DNA from: Halostagnicola larsenii XH-48
GTDB lineage: Archaea > Halobacteriota > Halobacteria > Halobacteriales > Natrialbaceae
DNA length: 64,000 nt
Assembly (NCBI RefSeq): GCF_000517625.1
Contig: NZ_CP007057.1
Location: 372,001 to 436,000 of the forward strand
Direction: 5' to 3'
Position numbers and translations under genes: made by a program. The notes below the pieces were generated by a model. It had not been told where the DNA came from. It did not search any database and saw only the letters and a program-made list of their open reading frames with translations. Shown here piece by piece: positions 9,267 to 17,862 of this stretch. Each line of letters starts with the position of its first letter. Positions within the stretch are counted from its first letter, which is position 1.

Positions 9267-9560
9267 ATACCGGCGCCAAACGGACGACTAACGATCTGTA
9301 CCATCGATTGCAGTGACTACTATCGACTCAGACAGAATGTACGCCGCTCACGACACGGTATCCGGGTAACAGATTTGGCACTACCAAAGGTTTTCAGGCG
9401 TGATCTCCGGCAAATAGGTACTGAAACCGCCTGGGAAAACGCCAAACGAGGACACAGCGGCGAGACTGGACGATCGGACGGAGGCGGGTAGGAGGGACCG
9501 ATACCAGCAGATATGGGAGGCCCGTAATCGAGACAGACAGACAAGTTAGTGTGCTATAGG

Positions 9561-9575
9561 TTTGAGGCTGTCAAA
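9561..9575. promoter_or_regulatory. Palindrome TTTGA-N5-TCAAA, distal site upstream of ADH-1
   Basis: TTTGAGGCTGTCAAA, perfect 5-base arms with a 5-base spacer, about 406 bases before the ADH-1 ATG. One of six matches I found in intergenic DNA of this window. Candidate binding site of an IclR-type dimer (inference). Confidence 0.5.
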
Positions 9576-9694
9576 AATAGATCAGAGATGGGGTTTCCGC
9601 TCGACATGCGACGAGATATTGGTACGAATTACCGTGTGAGTGATTCATTTGCATATGATGGCTGGTTGCGGAGGATGGTATCGAGAGCTGTCAA

Positions 9695-9714
9695 TTACAG
9701 TAATACATCTGTAA
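9695..9714. promoter_or_regulatory. Palindrome TTACAG-N8-CTGTAA upstream of ADH-1
   Basis: Perfect 6-base arms with an 8-base spacer, between the two TTTGA-type sites. It shares arms and spacing with sites at 27990, 47085 and 59470. Confidence 0.45.
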
Positions 9715-9763
9715 ATATTCGGCTTATCTTCCTCAATTTGGGGCCAGACACCCGTACAATTCA

Positions 9764-9778
9764 TTTGATCATACCAAA
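9764..9778. promoter_or_regulatory. Palindrome TTTGA-N5-CCAAA, proximal site upstream of ADH-1
   Basis: TTTGATCATACCAAA, one mismatch to a perfect palindrome, 203 bases before the ADH-1 ATG. It shares 15 of 17 bases (CATTTGA-NN-ATACCAAA) with the site at 38691. Confidence 0.5.
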
Positions 9779-9980
9779 CCAACGACTCGAACAGTAATCG
9801 CTACGCGTGCGTTCGTTCACTGGTTCCGAAGTAGTTCGCTCAGCTTTCGCTCATCGGATCCCATCGAGATGTGGCACACTACAGGAGAACCAGCACGACC
9901 AAACGAATGTGGAATGTGAGCGCGATGTGGAAGTTGCCCTGACCAATACATTTAATAATAAATGATGTGATACGTGAACT

Positions 9981-11012
9981 ATGAGAGCTGCACTTTTCCA
10001 CGGTATAGAAGACATGACAGTCGAAGATGTGGATGAACCAACGCCCGAAGCGGGTGAGATCCTGGTAGACGTCGCAGCGTGTGGGATCTGCGGGTCCGAT
10101 CTTCACTTCTACACGGAGGGGCTCCACGGAGACGCGGAGCTACCTGTTACGCTCGGCCACGAGGTCGGCGGAACAGTCATCCAGACCGGAGACGGTGTGG
10201 ATATCGAGGAGGGGACGGACGTTGTACTCAGCCCACACACTCCGTGTATGGAGTGTTGGTGCTGTAAAGACGGCCTATACAATCTCTGTACCAACCTGAA
10301 CGCGACCTCCGCAAAACCGGGCGGGTACGCGGAGAAAGTAGTCGAAAGCGCAGATAACGCGATTACACTTCCGGACGGCGTTTCTCCGGAGGATGCGGCG
10401 ATCGCCCAGCCAGTAAGCGTCGGCCTTCACGCCGTCCGCGAGTCGCCACTCGGGATCGGAGACAGTACGCTGGTGGTGGGCGCGGGACCGATCGGGTTGG
10501 GCGTCGTTCGATTTGCGAAGTCGACCGGAGCGGGGCCGATTTTCGTCTCGGAGCCCCAGGAATCCCGACAGGAGGTCGCGCTGGAACTCGGGGCCGACGT
10601 AGTGATCGATCCAACCGAGGAGGACCCAGTCGAGCGCGTCCACGAGGAGACCGGCACCGGTGTCGACGTCGCGTTCGAAGCCGTCGGTCATCAGGAGACG
10701 TTCAATCAGGCGATCGAATCGACGCGAGCCAACGGTCACACCACGGTGATCGGCGTATTCAGCGGTGAGGCTGAAATATCCCCACAAAGTCTCGTGAGTC
10801 ACCAGCGGTCGATTTCCGGATCGACGTCCCATCAGTTGGGGCCCCGAGTGACCAAGGAGTACAACGCAGTACTTCGCCAGCTCGAAAGCGGCGAACTCGA
10901 CGCCGATCGGTACGTCACCTCGCGGATCGGGCTCGAGGATGTCGTCGAGGACGGATTCGAAACCCTCCTCGAGGCGGACAACGAAGAACGTAAAATTCTC
11001 GTCTGCCCCTGA
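9981..11012 (+). CDS. Zinc-dependent alcohol dehydrogenase, MDR superfamily (ADH-1)
   Basis: 343 residues. Catalytic zinc ligands are Cys37 in 'ACGICGSD' and His60-Glu61 in 'GHEVGG'; the structural zinc lobe has cysteines 89, 92, 95 and 103 in 'CMECWCCKDGLYNLC'. The Rossmann motif 'VVGAGPIGLG' follows the middle of the protein, so NAD(P) is the cofactor. The overall pattern is nearest to threonine/sorbitol/butanediol dehydrogenases of the medium-chain family. ADH-2 at 26402-27442 is a clear paralog sharing the 'DVAFE(A/M)' and 'VTSRIGLED(V/I)V(E/D)DGFE' blocks. The long upstream region holds three palindromes also present upstream of ADH-2. Substrate probably a secondary alcohol or polyol; not determinable here. 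Confidence 0.93.
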   Translation: MRAALFHGIEDMTVEDVDEPTPEAGEILVDVAACGICGSDLHFYTEGLHGDAELPVTLGHEVGGTVIQTGDGVDIEEGTDVVLSPHTPCMECWCCKDGLYNLCTNLNATSAKPGGYAEKVVESADNAITLPDGVSPEDAAIAQPVSVGLHAVRESPLGIGDSTLVVGAGPIGLGVVRFAKSTGAGPIFVSEPQESRQEVALELGADVVIDPTEEDPVERVHEETGTGVDVAFEAVGHQETFNQAIESTRANGHTTVIGVFSGEAEISPQSLVSHQRSISGSTSHQLGPRVTKEYNAVLRQLESGELDADRYVTSRIGLEDVVEDGFETLLEADNEERKILVCP

Positions 11013-11096
11013 GAGATAGCGAAACTCCACTCGAGACCCGGATCGACACACCGCGTTTCCGATCAAACTCTATCCCGACAAGCGGAGCGGATTCAC

Positions 11097-11339
11097 TCAG
11101 TCGAGATTGCCGTCGTGCTCGTCGATGATGTGCGCTGGAAGGGCGTCTCGATCGGGAGTGGCCCCACAGCCATCGACCGGGCACGTGATCGGTTCGACGA
11201 GCGCTTCTATCTCCGTGCTACCCGAAAAGATGAACCAGCTAGTACAAGCCGGACACTGGCGGAGGTTTCGCTCGTCGTGGGAGATGTGAAACCGGCGGGA
11301 TACCCCACAGTGGGGACAGTCGATCGGAAGTAGCTTCAT
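11097..11339 (-). CDS. Small zinc-finger protein
   Basis: 80 residues with three metal-binding-like modules: C-P-H-C near residue 8, C-P-A-C near residue 29, then 'CPVDGCG' followed by 'LPAHIIDEH', a C-x4-C...H-x4-H zinc finger. Haloarchaea encode many such micro-proteins, of which a few act in growth or biofilm regulation. The ORF has normal acidic composition and convergent placement to ADH-1. Whether it binds DNA, RNA or protein is unknown. Confidence 0.75.
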   Translation of the reverse strand: MKLLPIDCPHCGVSRRFHISHDERNLRQCPACTSWFIFSGSTEIEALVEPITCPVDGCGATPDRDALPAHIIDEHDGNLD

Positions 11340-11420
11340 AGGGATACGAAGTTACCGAGGGTCAAAAACAGTTTGGACCACGGTCGACGAAATGGCTATC
11401 GATAGTACGACGTTCGGGAG

Positions 11421-12503
11421 TTAGTCGTAAAATCCTTCAGTAGGCACCCACTCGCGTTCGACCGAATACTCCTCGAGCAGCGACTCCCATTCGTCCGGGA
11501 ACTCGATTTTCTTCGTAACCGGGCCGCCGATCGACGTCCCCGAGATGGCGTTGACGCGGCCAGGACCGCCGACGGCTACAATATTGATCGCGTCGGTGTC
11601 GGCGTACTGTCGGACCTGGAGCGGACCGACCTTCTCGTTCTCGAGAATCGAGCGAGAGTTGCCACCGGTCTTCTGGTAGGAGTTCTCGACCATGTACTCC
11701 TTGATCTCTTCTTTGCTGAGATCGCCTTTCTCCAACTCTTCTGCGTTGTACGGGTTGACGAAGTGGGTGATGGTTGCGTTCAGGTCCTCACCACTGCTGG
11801 CGCGCATCGACGACGGCGTGTTCTCGATCATCCCGCGAAGGACGTGTTCGGCGTCGTTCTCGTGGGGAAACCATTGCACCCAGCTGTTCGGTCCGGAAAT
11901 CGAGATCGTACTGTCGTCCTCGTCGAAGCCGTTCGTCACGTGGTAGGGTTCCCACGGACTGGTCTCTTCGTTCTCGCCCGCGAGAAAACTGAATTTGGCG
12001 GGATTACCCATCACGCCCATATCCTTCTCTCCGGGATAGATCTTCGCTGTGTTCCGATAGGCGATGCCGAGCGCCCGCGCTATGGTCTGGTTCGCGTGAA
12101 AACTCGGTCCGAACGCGCCGGACCCGCTCTCGATGTCGAGGGCGTCCCGGACGGGTCCGTTGACAAGCCACTGGTAGGACCAACTACCCGTACTGACGGA
12201 GAACTGTATGGAGTTCGAGTCCGGATCGGCGAGCGCTCGGACGCCGGCTTCTAATACCGGCATGTACGTCGGAAGACAGCCCGCCATCACCGCGTTCGAC
12301 GCCAACTGTTCTACGGTGAGAGCGTTCTCGTTGTTTCCGATTTCGCCGAGGACGTGATCGCGCGGATTGTCGGTTCCGCGCAGCATCTCCTCGACGCGTT
12401 CTTCCGTTGGCGGAATAACAGGGAGACCATCAGTCAGCCCTTGCTTGTACAGCGATTGGTTGATTTCCTCTAACGACTGCTCTTTCTGTGATTGGTTGGA
12501 CAT
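11421..12503 (-). CDS. UGSC-associated protein, paralog A (unknown function)
   Basis: 360 residues, no signal peptide or membrane segment. The N-terminus has 'GLTDGLPVIPPTEERVEEML', which I recognise from proteins encoded with, or fused to, UGSC-type (seleno)proteins in bacteria. A conserved cysteine lies in 'NAVMAGCLPTYMPV', followed by 'GNPAKFSFLAGENEE' and a C-terminal glycine-rich 'VGGPGRVNA'. Paralog B at 13186-14268 is very similar through the first two thirds, including identical runs around the cysteine. It starts 20 bases after the stop of the CGSC gene, so all three are probably one transcript. Enzymatic activity is unknown; association with redox or CoA-dependent catabolism is inference from context. 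Confidence 0.75.
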   Translation of the reverse strand: MSNQSQKEQSLEEINQSLYKQGLTDGLPVIPPTEERVEEMLRGTDNPRDHVLGEIGNNENALTVEQLASNAVMAGCLPTYMPVLEAGVRALADPDSNSIQFSVSTGSWSYQWLVNGPVRDALDIESGSGAFGPSFHANQTIARALGIAYRNTAKIYPGEKDMGVMGNPAKFSFLAGENEETSPWEPYHVTNGFDEDDSTISISGPNSWVQWFPHENDAEHVLRGMIENTPSSMRASSGEDLNATITHFVNPYNAEELEKGDLSKEEIKEYMVENSYQKTGGNSRSILENEKVGPLQVRQYADTDAINIVAVGGPGRVNAISGTSIGGPVTKKIEFPDEWESLLEEYSVEREWVPTEGFYD

Positions 12504-12523
12504 TGATGATTCGTGGTCGGGGA

Positions 12524-13093
12524 TTACTGCGGCGCTGGCTCCGCTCGTTCCTTGTCACTCAGTGGGTTCGTCAGTTCCTCGACGATGCCGTCGACGACTT
12601 CCTCGCTCACTTCCTCGCGGACACGCTCGAGATCCGTCGTCTCACATCGGACGGGCGTCTTCTTGTAGCGAAGGGGGCGGCCGCGCTCGACGGCGTTCGA
12701 CTGGTAGTCCAGTTCGAAGCCCTCGTCGATCAGTCCGACTCCCGGCGTCCCGGCATCCTCGATGAGTTCGATGCCCCACGCGAGAAACTTGGTGCAGGAA
12801 CCGCAGTCGCCGATCGCCCCGATAGCGGTGTCGACACCCTCGGCCCAGTCGACGACGCTCTCCTGTTCGTCGTCGTTCTTTATCTGGTTTAAGTGTTCGA
12901 CGTGATACCATTCGAACGTCGCATCGGGATAGCGCGCGGAGAGTTTTTCCTGAACGGCGGTCAACAGCGGTTCGGCCGCCGGCTTCCCGTTGTCGTACAG
13001 CCCGATATGTTTGCCCTCTACAGAGTCGACTCGGGGCACGAGCGGTTTCTGTTCGGTGTCGTTACCCGACGAAGAGGGTGTTACTAGACCCAT
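12524..13093 (-). CDS. UGSC-family protein, cysteine form (CGSC motif)
   Basis: 189 residues from the ATG at 13093. An in-frame start at 13156 exists, but an AT-rich TATA-like box (about 13117-13126) lies roughly 30 bases before 13093. The key motif is 'GAIGDCGSCTKF', with Cys97 and Cys100. In the UGSC family, first noticed in metagenomic selenoprotein surveys, the first residue is often selenocysteine; here it is an ordinary TGC codon (12805-12803), so no Sec machinery is needed. C-x2-C at the end of a strand suggests redox chemistry or disulfide/metal binding. A flavodoxin-like alpha/beta fold is plausible from 'KHIGLYDNGKP' and 'DTAIGAIGDCGSC'. It is sandwiched between two paralogous partner genes on the same strand. 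No function has been established as far as I know. Confidence 0.8.
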   Translation of the reverse strand: MGLVTPSSSGNDTEQKPLVPRVDSVEGKHIGLYDNGKPAAEPLLTAVQEKLSARYPDATFEWYHVEHLNQIKNDDEQESVVDWAEGVDTAIGAIGDCGSCTKFLAWGIELIEDAGTPGVGLIDEGFELDYQSNAVERGRPLRYKKTPVRCETTDLERVREEVSEEVVDGIVEELTNPLSDKERAEPAPQ

Positions 13094-13185
13094 ATGGGTG
13101 AGTAACACAAGCACGGAGTAAATAGTTTTTGGTGACAAATTAGTCGGATTTTGCAAAGGGATAGTGGCGGGGCAGGTAGATCAGT

Positions 13186-14268
13186 TTATTCTTCGGACGC
13201 ATATTCCGCGAGGAGTGTTTTCCAGTCGTCCGGGAACTCGAGCTTTTTCGTGACCGGCCCGCCAATCGACGGTCCGATAACCGCATTAAATCGACCAGGA
13301 TGGTCGACGCCCGCGATGACCTCGATGTATTCGGGGCCGCTAATCTGGGGCACCTGCCTACTCGTGACCGTATCGTGGTAGTCATCGAGGGCGTCGTCCC
13401 AGAGGACCCCCTTCTGGAATTCCTCGACGGGGATGTAGGAGTTCTCGGCGATGTACTCTTTGACCTCGCGTTTGCTGAGACCGGCAGCAGCGAGCGTCTC
13501 GAGGGACTCCGTACTGAGTACGTACGAAATCGTTTGATCGAAGTCGCCGCCCTGTTGTTCTCCGCCGACCATCGACGGCGGTGTGTTCTCGATCATGCCG
13601 CGAAGGACCTCTTCGGGGTCGTTCTCCGCTGGTTCCCACCGAATGAAGCTGTTCGGTCCGGAAAGCGAGATCGTACTCTCGGCCTCGTCAAACCCGTTCG
13701 TCACGTGGTAGGGCTTCCAGGGGCTGTCGCCCTCGTTCTCCCCCACGAGCAAATTGAACTTGAACGGATTACCCATCACGCCCATATCCTTCTCTCCGGG
13801 GTAGATCTTCGCGGTGTTCCGGTAGGCGATACCGAGCGCCCGTGCGATAAGTCGGTTCGCACGAGCGGTCGGTCCGAACGCGCCGGATTCACTTCCGATG
13901 TCGAGGGCGTCCCGGACGGATCCGTTGACGAGCCACTGGTACGCCCACCCACCAGTACTGACTGAGAACTGTATGGAGTTCGAGTCCGGATCGGCGAGCG
14001 CTCGGACGCCGGCTTCTAACACCGGCATGTACGTCGGAAGACAGCCCGCCATCACCGCGTTCGACGCCAACTGCTCTACGGTGATCGGATTGTCGTCATT
14101 ACCGAGCCGTCCGAGGATGTGATCGCGCGGGTTATCGGTTCCGCGCAACATTTCCTCGACACGCTCGTCCGTCGGTGGGATGACGGGCAACCCGTCCGTC
14201 AATCCTTGACGGTACAGTGAACGAGAGACGGTGCTAATGGAGTCTTCGCGAGGGTGATGGTGGGCCAT
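13186..14268 (-). CDS. UGSC-associated protein, paralog B (unknown function)
   Basis: 360 residues, same length as paralog A. Shared blocks include 'GLTDGLPVIPPTDERVEEML', 'SNAVMAGCLPTYMPVLEAG', 'YRNTAKIYPGEKDMGVMGNP' and 'SIGGPVTKK' near the C-terminus. The two copies diverge most between residues 225 and 310, where B has an insertion with more aromatic residues. It lies upstream of the CGSC gene on the same strand with a 92-base gap containing a possible promoter, and downstream of the aldehyde dehydrogenase. Two copies beside one CGSC protein suggest a heteromeric complex (inference). Function unknown. Confidence 0.75.
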   Translation of the reverse strand: MAHHHPREDSISTVSRSLYRQGLTDGLPVIPPTDERVEEMLRGTDNPRDHILGRLGNDDNPITVEQLASNAVMAGCLPTYMPVLEAGVRALADPDSNSIQFSVSTGGWAYQWLVNGSVRDALDIGSESGAFGPTARANRLIARALGIAYRNTAKIYPGEKDMGVMGNPFKFNLLVGENEGDSPWKPYHVTNGFDEAESTISLSGPNSFIRWEPAENDPEEVLRGMIENTPPSMVGGEQQGGDFDQTISYVLSTESLETLAAAGLSKREVKEYIAENSYIPVEEFQKGVLWDDALDDYHDTVTSRQVPQISGPEYIEVIAGVDHPGRFNAVIGPSIGGPVTKKLEFPDDWKTLLAEYASEE

Positions 14269-14431
14269 TGATGACTCGAATCAACCAAGGATACTAACCG
14301 TGATAACTTGATCTTTTTGCTGCGGCTGTTGATGGTGTGGAGACACGCGCGATCTCAGCAGTTAGTGAGCGGTGGTACTCCCACGAGAGACGGACGGGAC
14401 AGGCACGTTGCCTGCGATTCGACCGTCCAAA

Positions 14432-15949
14432 TCAGTGGAGGCCGTATTTGATGCTCTTGGTCTGCGTGTAGTGATCGAGCGTATCGACGGACAGTTCACG
14501 ACCGATTCCGGACTGTTTGTACCCGCCGTAGGGGAGACCGGGGGACATCTCGTGCCAGGTGTTGACCCAGATGTAGCCCGCCTCGATATCGTGGGCCGTT
14601 CGGTCGGCCTTTTCGATATCGTTCGTGATCACCCCGCCAGCGAGGCCGTAGTCAACGTCGTTGGCGAGGGTCATCATCTCGTCGTAATCCTCCCAGCGGA
14701 ACACCTCCAGGACCGGACCGAAGATTTCCTCTTGGACGGCCTCGTGCTCGTGGTCGAGCCCTTCGACGAGCGTCGGAGCGACGAAACACCCGTCTTCGAG
14801 CGCCTCGTCCTCCGGCGGCTCGCCACCCGCGAGGAACTCCGCACCACCTTCGCGAGCGCTTTCGAGGTAGTTCGTCGTCCGTTCGACCTGCTCGTGGGAG
14901 ACTTTCGGTCCGAGATCGGTCGCTTCGTCGAGCGGGTCGCCGACGGTCATTCCCTCCGCGGCTCCGATCAGACCCTCGAGGACATCGTCGGCGACGTCCT
15001 CGTGGACGAAGAGCCGCGATCCCGCTTCACAGCACTCGCCGGTGTTTGCGAAGATAGCGAAGGCGATGGTCTCGACCGCCGCCTGGGGATCCGCGTCTTC
15101 GTGAACGACGATCGGGCTCTTGCCGCCGAGCTCGAGCGTGACGTCGGTCACGTTGTCGGCAGCGTTGCGCATGATCTGTTTGCCAACGACGGTCGATCCG
15201 GTAAAGGCTATTTTTCGGACACCCTCGTGTTTAGAAAGCGGTGCTCCGGCTTCCTCGCCGTAGCCGGTTACGACGTTCACGACGCCATCGGGAACGACAT
15301 CGTCGACGAGTTCCATCAGTCGGAGCAACGAGAGCGGCGTCTGTTCGGCGGGTTTGATCACCGAACAGTTACCCGCCGCGAGCGCCGGTGCGAGTTTCCA
15401 CGACGCCATCGCCAGCGGGAAGTTCCACGGGATGATCTGCCCGACGACGCCGTAGGGCTCGTGGATCACTTTTCCGTGGTACCCGTCACCGTCTTCGGTC
15501 TGCCCGCGGTCGCTTTCGACCACGCCGGCGAAATATCGAAACTGCTCGGCCGTCGTGTTCATATCGATCCGCGCTTCCATCAGCGTTTTTCCGTTGTCGA
15601 GCGTCTCGAGCTTCGCGAGTTCTTCCGAGTGCGCTTCGACGCGGTCTGCGATCTCCAAGAGGACCGCCTGGCGCTCGCTCGTGGTCGTCTCTGACCACTC
15701 TCGTTCGTACGTATCCCACGCGGCCTCGATGGCGCGATCGACGTCTTCCGCCCGCCCCCGTGGGACCGAGGCGAGCACTTCGCCGGTCGTCGGATCGAGG
15801 GTGTCGAACGTCTCTCCGCTCGCAGCGTCCTGCCACTCACCGCCGATATACAGTTGTGTGTGATCGGAAACGACCTCTTCGGCTGCCGTTCGGTGCCGCG
15901 AGAGGATCGTTTCTTTCGACTGACTATCGCTATCGCTTGAACTAGCCAT
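14432..15949 (-). CDS. NAD(P)-dependent aldehyde dehydrogenase (ALDH-1)
   Basis: 505 residues from the ATG at 15949; an upstream GTG-type extension to 15976 is less likely. It is a full-length ALDH: 'IPWNFPLAMASWKLAPAL', 'KPAEQTPLS', 'ITFTGST'-like 'IAFTGSTVVGK', glutamate in 'LELGGKSP', catalytic cysteine in 'NTGECCEAGSRLF', and 'EIFGPVLEV' near the end. The first ~25 residues are a hydrophilic haloarchaeal extension. It oxidises an aldehyde to its acid; similarity is greatest to betaine-aldehyde/phenylacetaldehyde-type enzymes. It begins 132 bases from the divergent GMC oxidoreductase, so an alcohol oxidase/dehydrogenase and an ALDH share one promoter region. A TAGTA-T-TACTA palindrome (15981-15991) lies 32 bases before its ATG. 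Confidence 0.94.
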   Translation of the reverse strand: MASSSDSDSQSKETILSRHRTAAEEVVSDHTQLYIGGEWQDAASGETFDTLDPTTGEVLASVPRGRAEDVDRAIEAAWDTYEREWSETTTSERQAVLLEIADRVEAHSEELAKLETLDNGKTLMEARIDMNTTAEQFRYFAGVVESDRGQTEDGDGYHGKVIHEPYGVVGQIIPWNFPLAMASWKLAPALAAGNCSVIKPAEQTPLSLLRLMELVDDVVPDGVVNVVTGYGEEAGAPLSKHEGVRKIAFTGSTVVGKQIMRNAADNVTDVTLELGGKSPIVVHEDADPQAAVETIAFAIFANTGECCEAGSRLFVHEDVADDVLEGLIGAAEGMTVGDPLDEATDLGPKVSHEQVERTTNYLESAREGGAEFLAGGEPPEDEALEDGCFVAPTLVEGLDHEHEAVQEEIFGPVLEVFRWEDYDEMMTLANDVDYGLAGGVITNDIEKADRTAHDIEAGYIWVNTWHEMSPGLPYGGYKQSGIGRELSVDTLDHYTQTKSIKYGLH

Positions 15950-15980
15950 CGCAGTTCGCCTATTCAACCTACACAATCAA

Positions 15981-15991
15981 TAGTATTACTA
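15981..15991. promoter_or_regulatory. Palindrome between ALDH-1 and GMC-1
   Basis: TAGTA-T-TACTA, a perfect inverted repeat in the divergent promoter region. It resembles the ATTAGT-T-ACTAAT palindrome before GMC-2. Confidence 0.35.
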
Positions 15992-16051
15992 CTCGATAAC
16001 TGAATCCATACTGAATCGCATACGCAGTACTCTCTTTTGTGCAAAAATTCA

Positions 16052-16059
16052 TTACTAAT
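16052..16059 (+). promoter_or_regulatory. TTACTAAT element before GMC-1
   Basis: The 8-mer TTACTAAT lies 22 bases before the ATG. The same 8-mer occurs before GMC-2 and, inverted, before the fused HADH-ECH gene, with a 7-base match before ALDH-2. It may be part of the core promoter or an operator half-site. Confidence 0.35.
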
Positions 16060-16081
16060 AACTTCGTTAATTGATCTGTTC

Positions 16082-17608
16082 ATGGCGAACACATACGACT
16101 ACGTCATCGTTGGTGCCGGCTCCGCCGGTTGCGTGCTCGCGAACCGTCTCTCGGCCGACGAAGATACCGATGTACTACTACTCGAATCGGGAATACCCGA
16201 TGAGAAAGCGGAGATTCACAATCCGACGATGTTCCCTCACCTGATGCAATCCGAGGTGGACTGGGACTACTCGACAGTCCCGCAGGAGGGACTCAACGGT
16301 CGCAAAGAGTACTGGCCCCGCGGCAAGACGCTCGGGGGTACCTCGGCGATTAACGCGATGATGTACGTGCGAGGGAATCCGTGGGACTACGACCGCTGGG
16401 CCGAATTGGGCAACGACGGCTGGAGCTACGACGAGATACGTCCGTACTTCAAGCGGATCGAAGACTTCGAGGGCGGCGAATCCGAACACCACGGTGAAGG
16501 CGGTCCGCTCCGCGTCGAACAGGAGCATCCCTACGGTGAGGTCACGAACGCATTGATCGACGCTGCCGTCGAAGTCGGCTTCGACAGAAACGAAGACGTC
16601 AACGCCGGGCAACAGGAGGGAATGGGCCCGCTCCCCCTTACCGTCAAAGACGGCGAGCGACAGAGCACCGCGGTGGCGTACCTCCATCCGGTGTTGGACC
16701 GCGAGAATTTGACGGCCCAGACGGGAGCCCACGTAACCCGGATCGAGTTCGAAGGCGACACCGCTACGGGTGTCACGTACGTCCAGGACGGGTCCACATA
16801 TACCGTCGACGCAGCACAAGAGGTCGTCCTCTCTGCCGGAACGATCAATTCAGCGCAACTGCTCATGCTCTCGGGTGTCGGTCCGGCGGACCACCTCAAC
16901 GAGCACGGCATCGACGTTGAGATCAATCTCCCCGGGGTCGGTCGAAATCTCCAGGATCACTTGGTCGCTTCCTCGGCGTACGAGCTTCTGGGCGACCCCG
17001 AGATCGAACCGGGGGAAGTACTCTGTCAGGTCACCGGGTTCGAACGGACCAGCCCCGACCTTCTCGCTCCCGATCTTCAGTATTTCCTGGCTCGAGTGTA
17101 CTTTATGCGGCACGGATTCGACAACCCCGAGGAGGGCGCTGGGATGACGCCCAGCACCACGCTGCTTCACCCGGAAAGTCGCGGGCGGATCACCCTCGCG
17201 TCCGACGACCCGTTCGACGATCCGCTCATCGATCCAAACTACCTCGAGAAGGAAGCGGACCTAGAGAAACTCGTCGAAGGCCTCAAACGGACGCGCGAGA
17301 TCGGGCATGCGAGCGCGCTCGAGGAGTACCGCGGCGAGGAAGTGTGGCCAAAAGGCGAAGTCGAGAGCGACGAGGATCTACGCGAGCACATACGCGAGAC
17401 TGTCCAGACGATCTACCATCCCGTCGGAACGTGCAAGATGGGCGACGACGAGATGGCCGTTGTCGACGAGCGTCTTCGCGTCCACGGCCTGAACGGCCTC
17501 CGCGTCGCCGACGCCTCGATTATGCCGCAGATTACGACTGGGAATACGAACGCGCCGACGATTGCAATCGCTGAGAAAGCCTCCGATATGATCCGAGATC
17601 TCGAGTAA
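16082..17608 (+). CDS. GMC family oxidoreductase (choline dehydrogenase-like), GMC-1
   Basis: 508 residues from the ATG at 16082; 15 residues of upstream frame have no coding character. The N-terminal FAD motif is 'IVGAGSAGCVLANRL'; GMC signature 1 is 'GGTSAINAMMYVRG' and signature 2 is 'GTINSAQLLMLSGVG'. The active-site histidine is in 'IYHPVGTCKMG' and the partner asparagine in 'NTNAPTIAIAEKA'. Such flavoproteins oxidise alcohols to aldehydes with transfer of electrons to O2 or a quinone. Its paralog GMC-2 follows 250 bases downstream in the same orientation. With ALDH-1 divergent, the pair would convert an alcohol to an acid. Substrate (choline, long-chain alcohol, glycol or other) cannot be named. 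Confidence 0.92.
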   Translation: MANTYDYVIVGAGSAGCVLANRLSADEDTDVLLLESGIPDEKAEIHNPTMFPHLMQSEVDWDYSTVPQEGLNGRKEYWPRGKTLGGTSAINAMMYVRGNPWDYDRWAELGNDGWSYDEIRPYFKRIEDFEGGESEHHGEGGPLRVEQEHPYGEVTNALIDAAVEVGFDRNEDVNAGQQEGMGPLPLTVKDGERQSTAVAYLHPVLDRENLTAQTGAHVTRIEFEGDTATGVTYVQDGSTYTVDAAQEVVLSAGTINSAQLLMLSGVGPADHLNEHGIDVEINLPGVGRNLQDHLVASSAYELLGDPEIEPGEVLCQVTGFERTSPDLLAPDLQYFLARVYFMRHGFDNPEEGAGMTPSTTLLHPESRGRITLASDDPFDDPLIDPNYLEKEADLEKLVEGLKRTREIGHASALEEYRGEEVWPKGEVESDEDLREHIRETVQTIYHPVGTCKMGDDEMAVVDERLRVHGLNGLRVADASIMPQITTGNTNAPTIAIAEKASDMIRDLE

Positions 17609-17834
17609 TCGCTGCCAGCGCTGATCGTTCGTCGCTGTGCCCGTGATGAACTCCGCTCGAGCACCCATTCCAGTCCCACCCGACGGTCGTTCTCCCGCCA
17701 GTGATTCAGTGACGAAACACGGGTTGGCAGTCTCGGACAGGAGAGGTCGTACGAGAGTGGCTCGCAGAAATCGATGTCCAGCGTCGAAAGCGAGGTATTC
17801 GGCGAACACGACTCGATTCGAATAAACGCAAATT

Positions 17835-17847
17835 ATTAGTTACTAAT
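17835..17847. promoter_or_regulatory. Palindrome ATTAGT-T-ACTAAT before GMC-2
   Basis: Perfect inverted repeat with 6-base arms, 15 bases before the GMC-2 ATG, a position suited to repression. It includes the TTACTAAT element. Confidence 0.45.
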
Positions 17848-17862
17848 TGGAGAAGAGAGACA

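Larger units (their letters stand above)
9267..9980. other. Long regulatory intergenic region upstream of ADH-1
   Basis: About 710 bases, AT-rich in the right half. No convincing gene: the open frames at 9320-9544 (-) and 9549-9797 (+) lack haloarchaeal composition. It carries two TTTGA-N5-YCAAA palindromes (9561-9575, 9764-9778) and one TTACAG-N8-CTGTAA palindrome (9695-9714), listed separately. The same set of palindromes occurs upstream of ADH-2. Confidence 0.6.

Noticed and set aside
14372-15694. Long plus-strand ORF of 440 codons opposite ALDH-1
   Set aside because: It is the antisense shadow of the aldehyde dehydrogenase; high GC at third positions of the real gene opens frames on the other strand.
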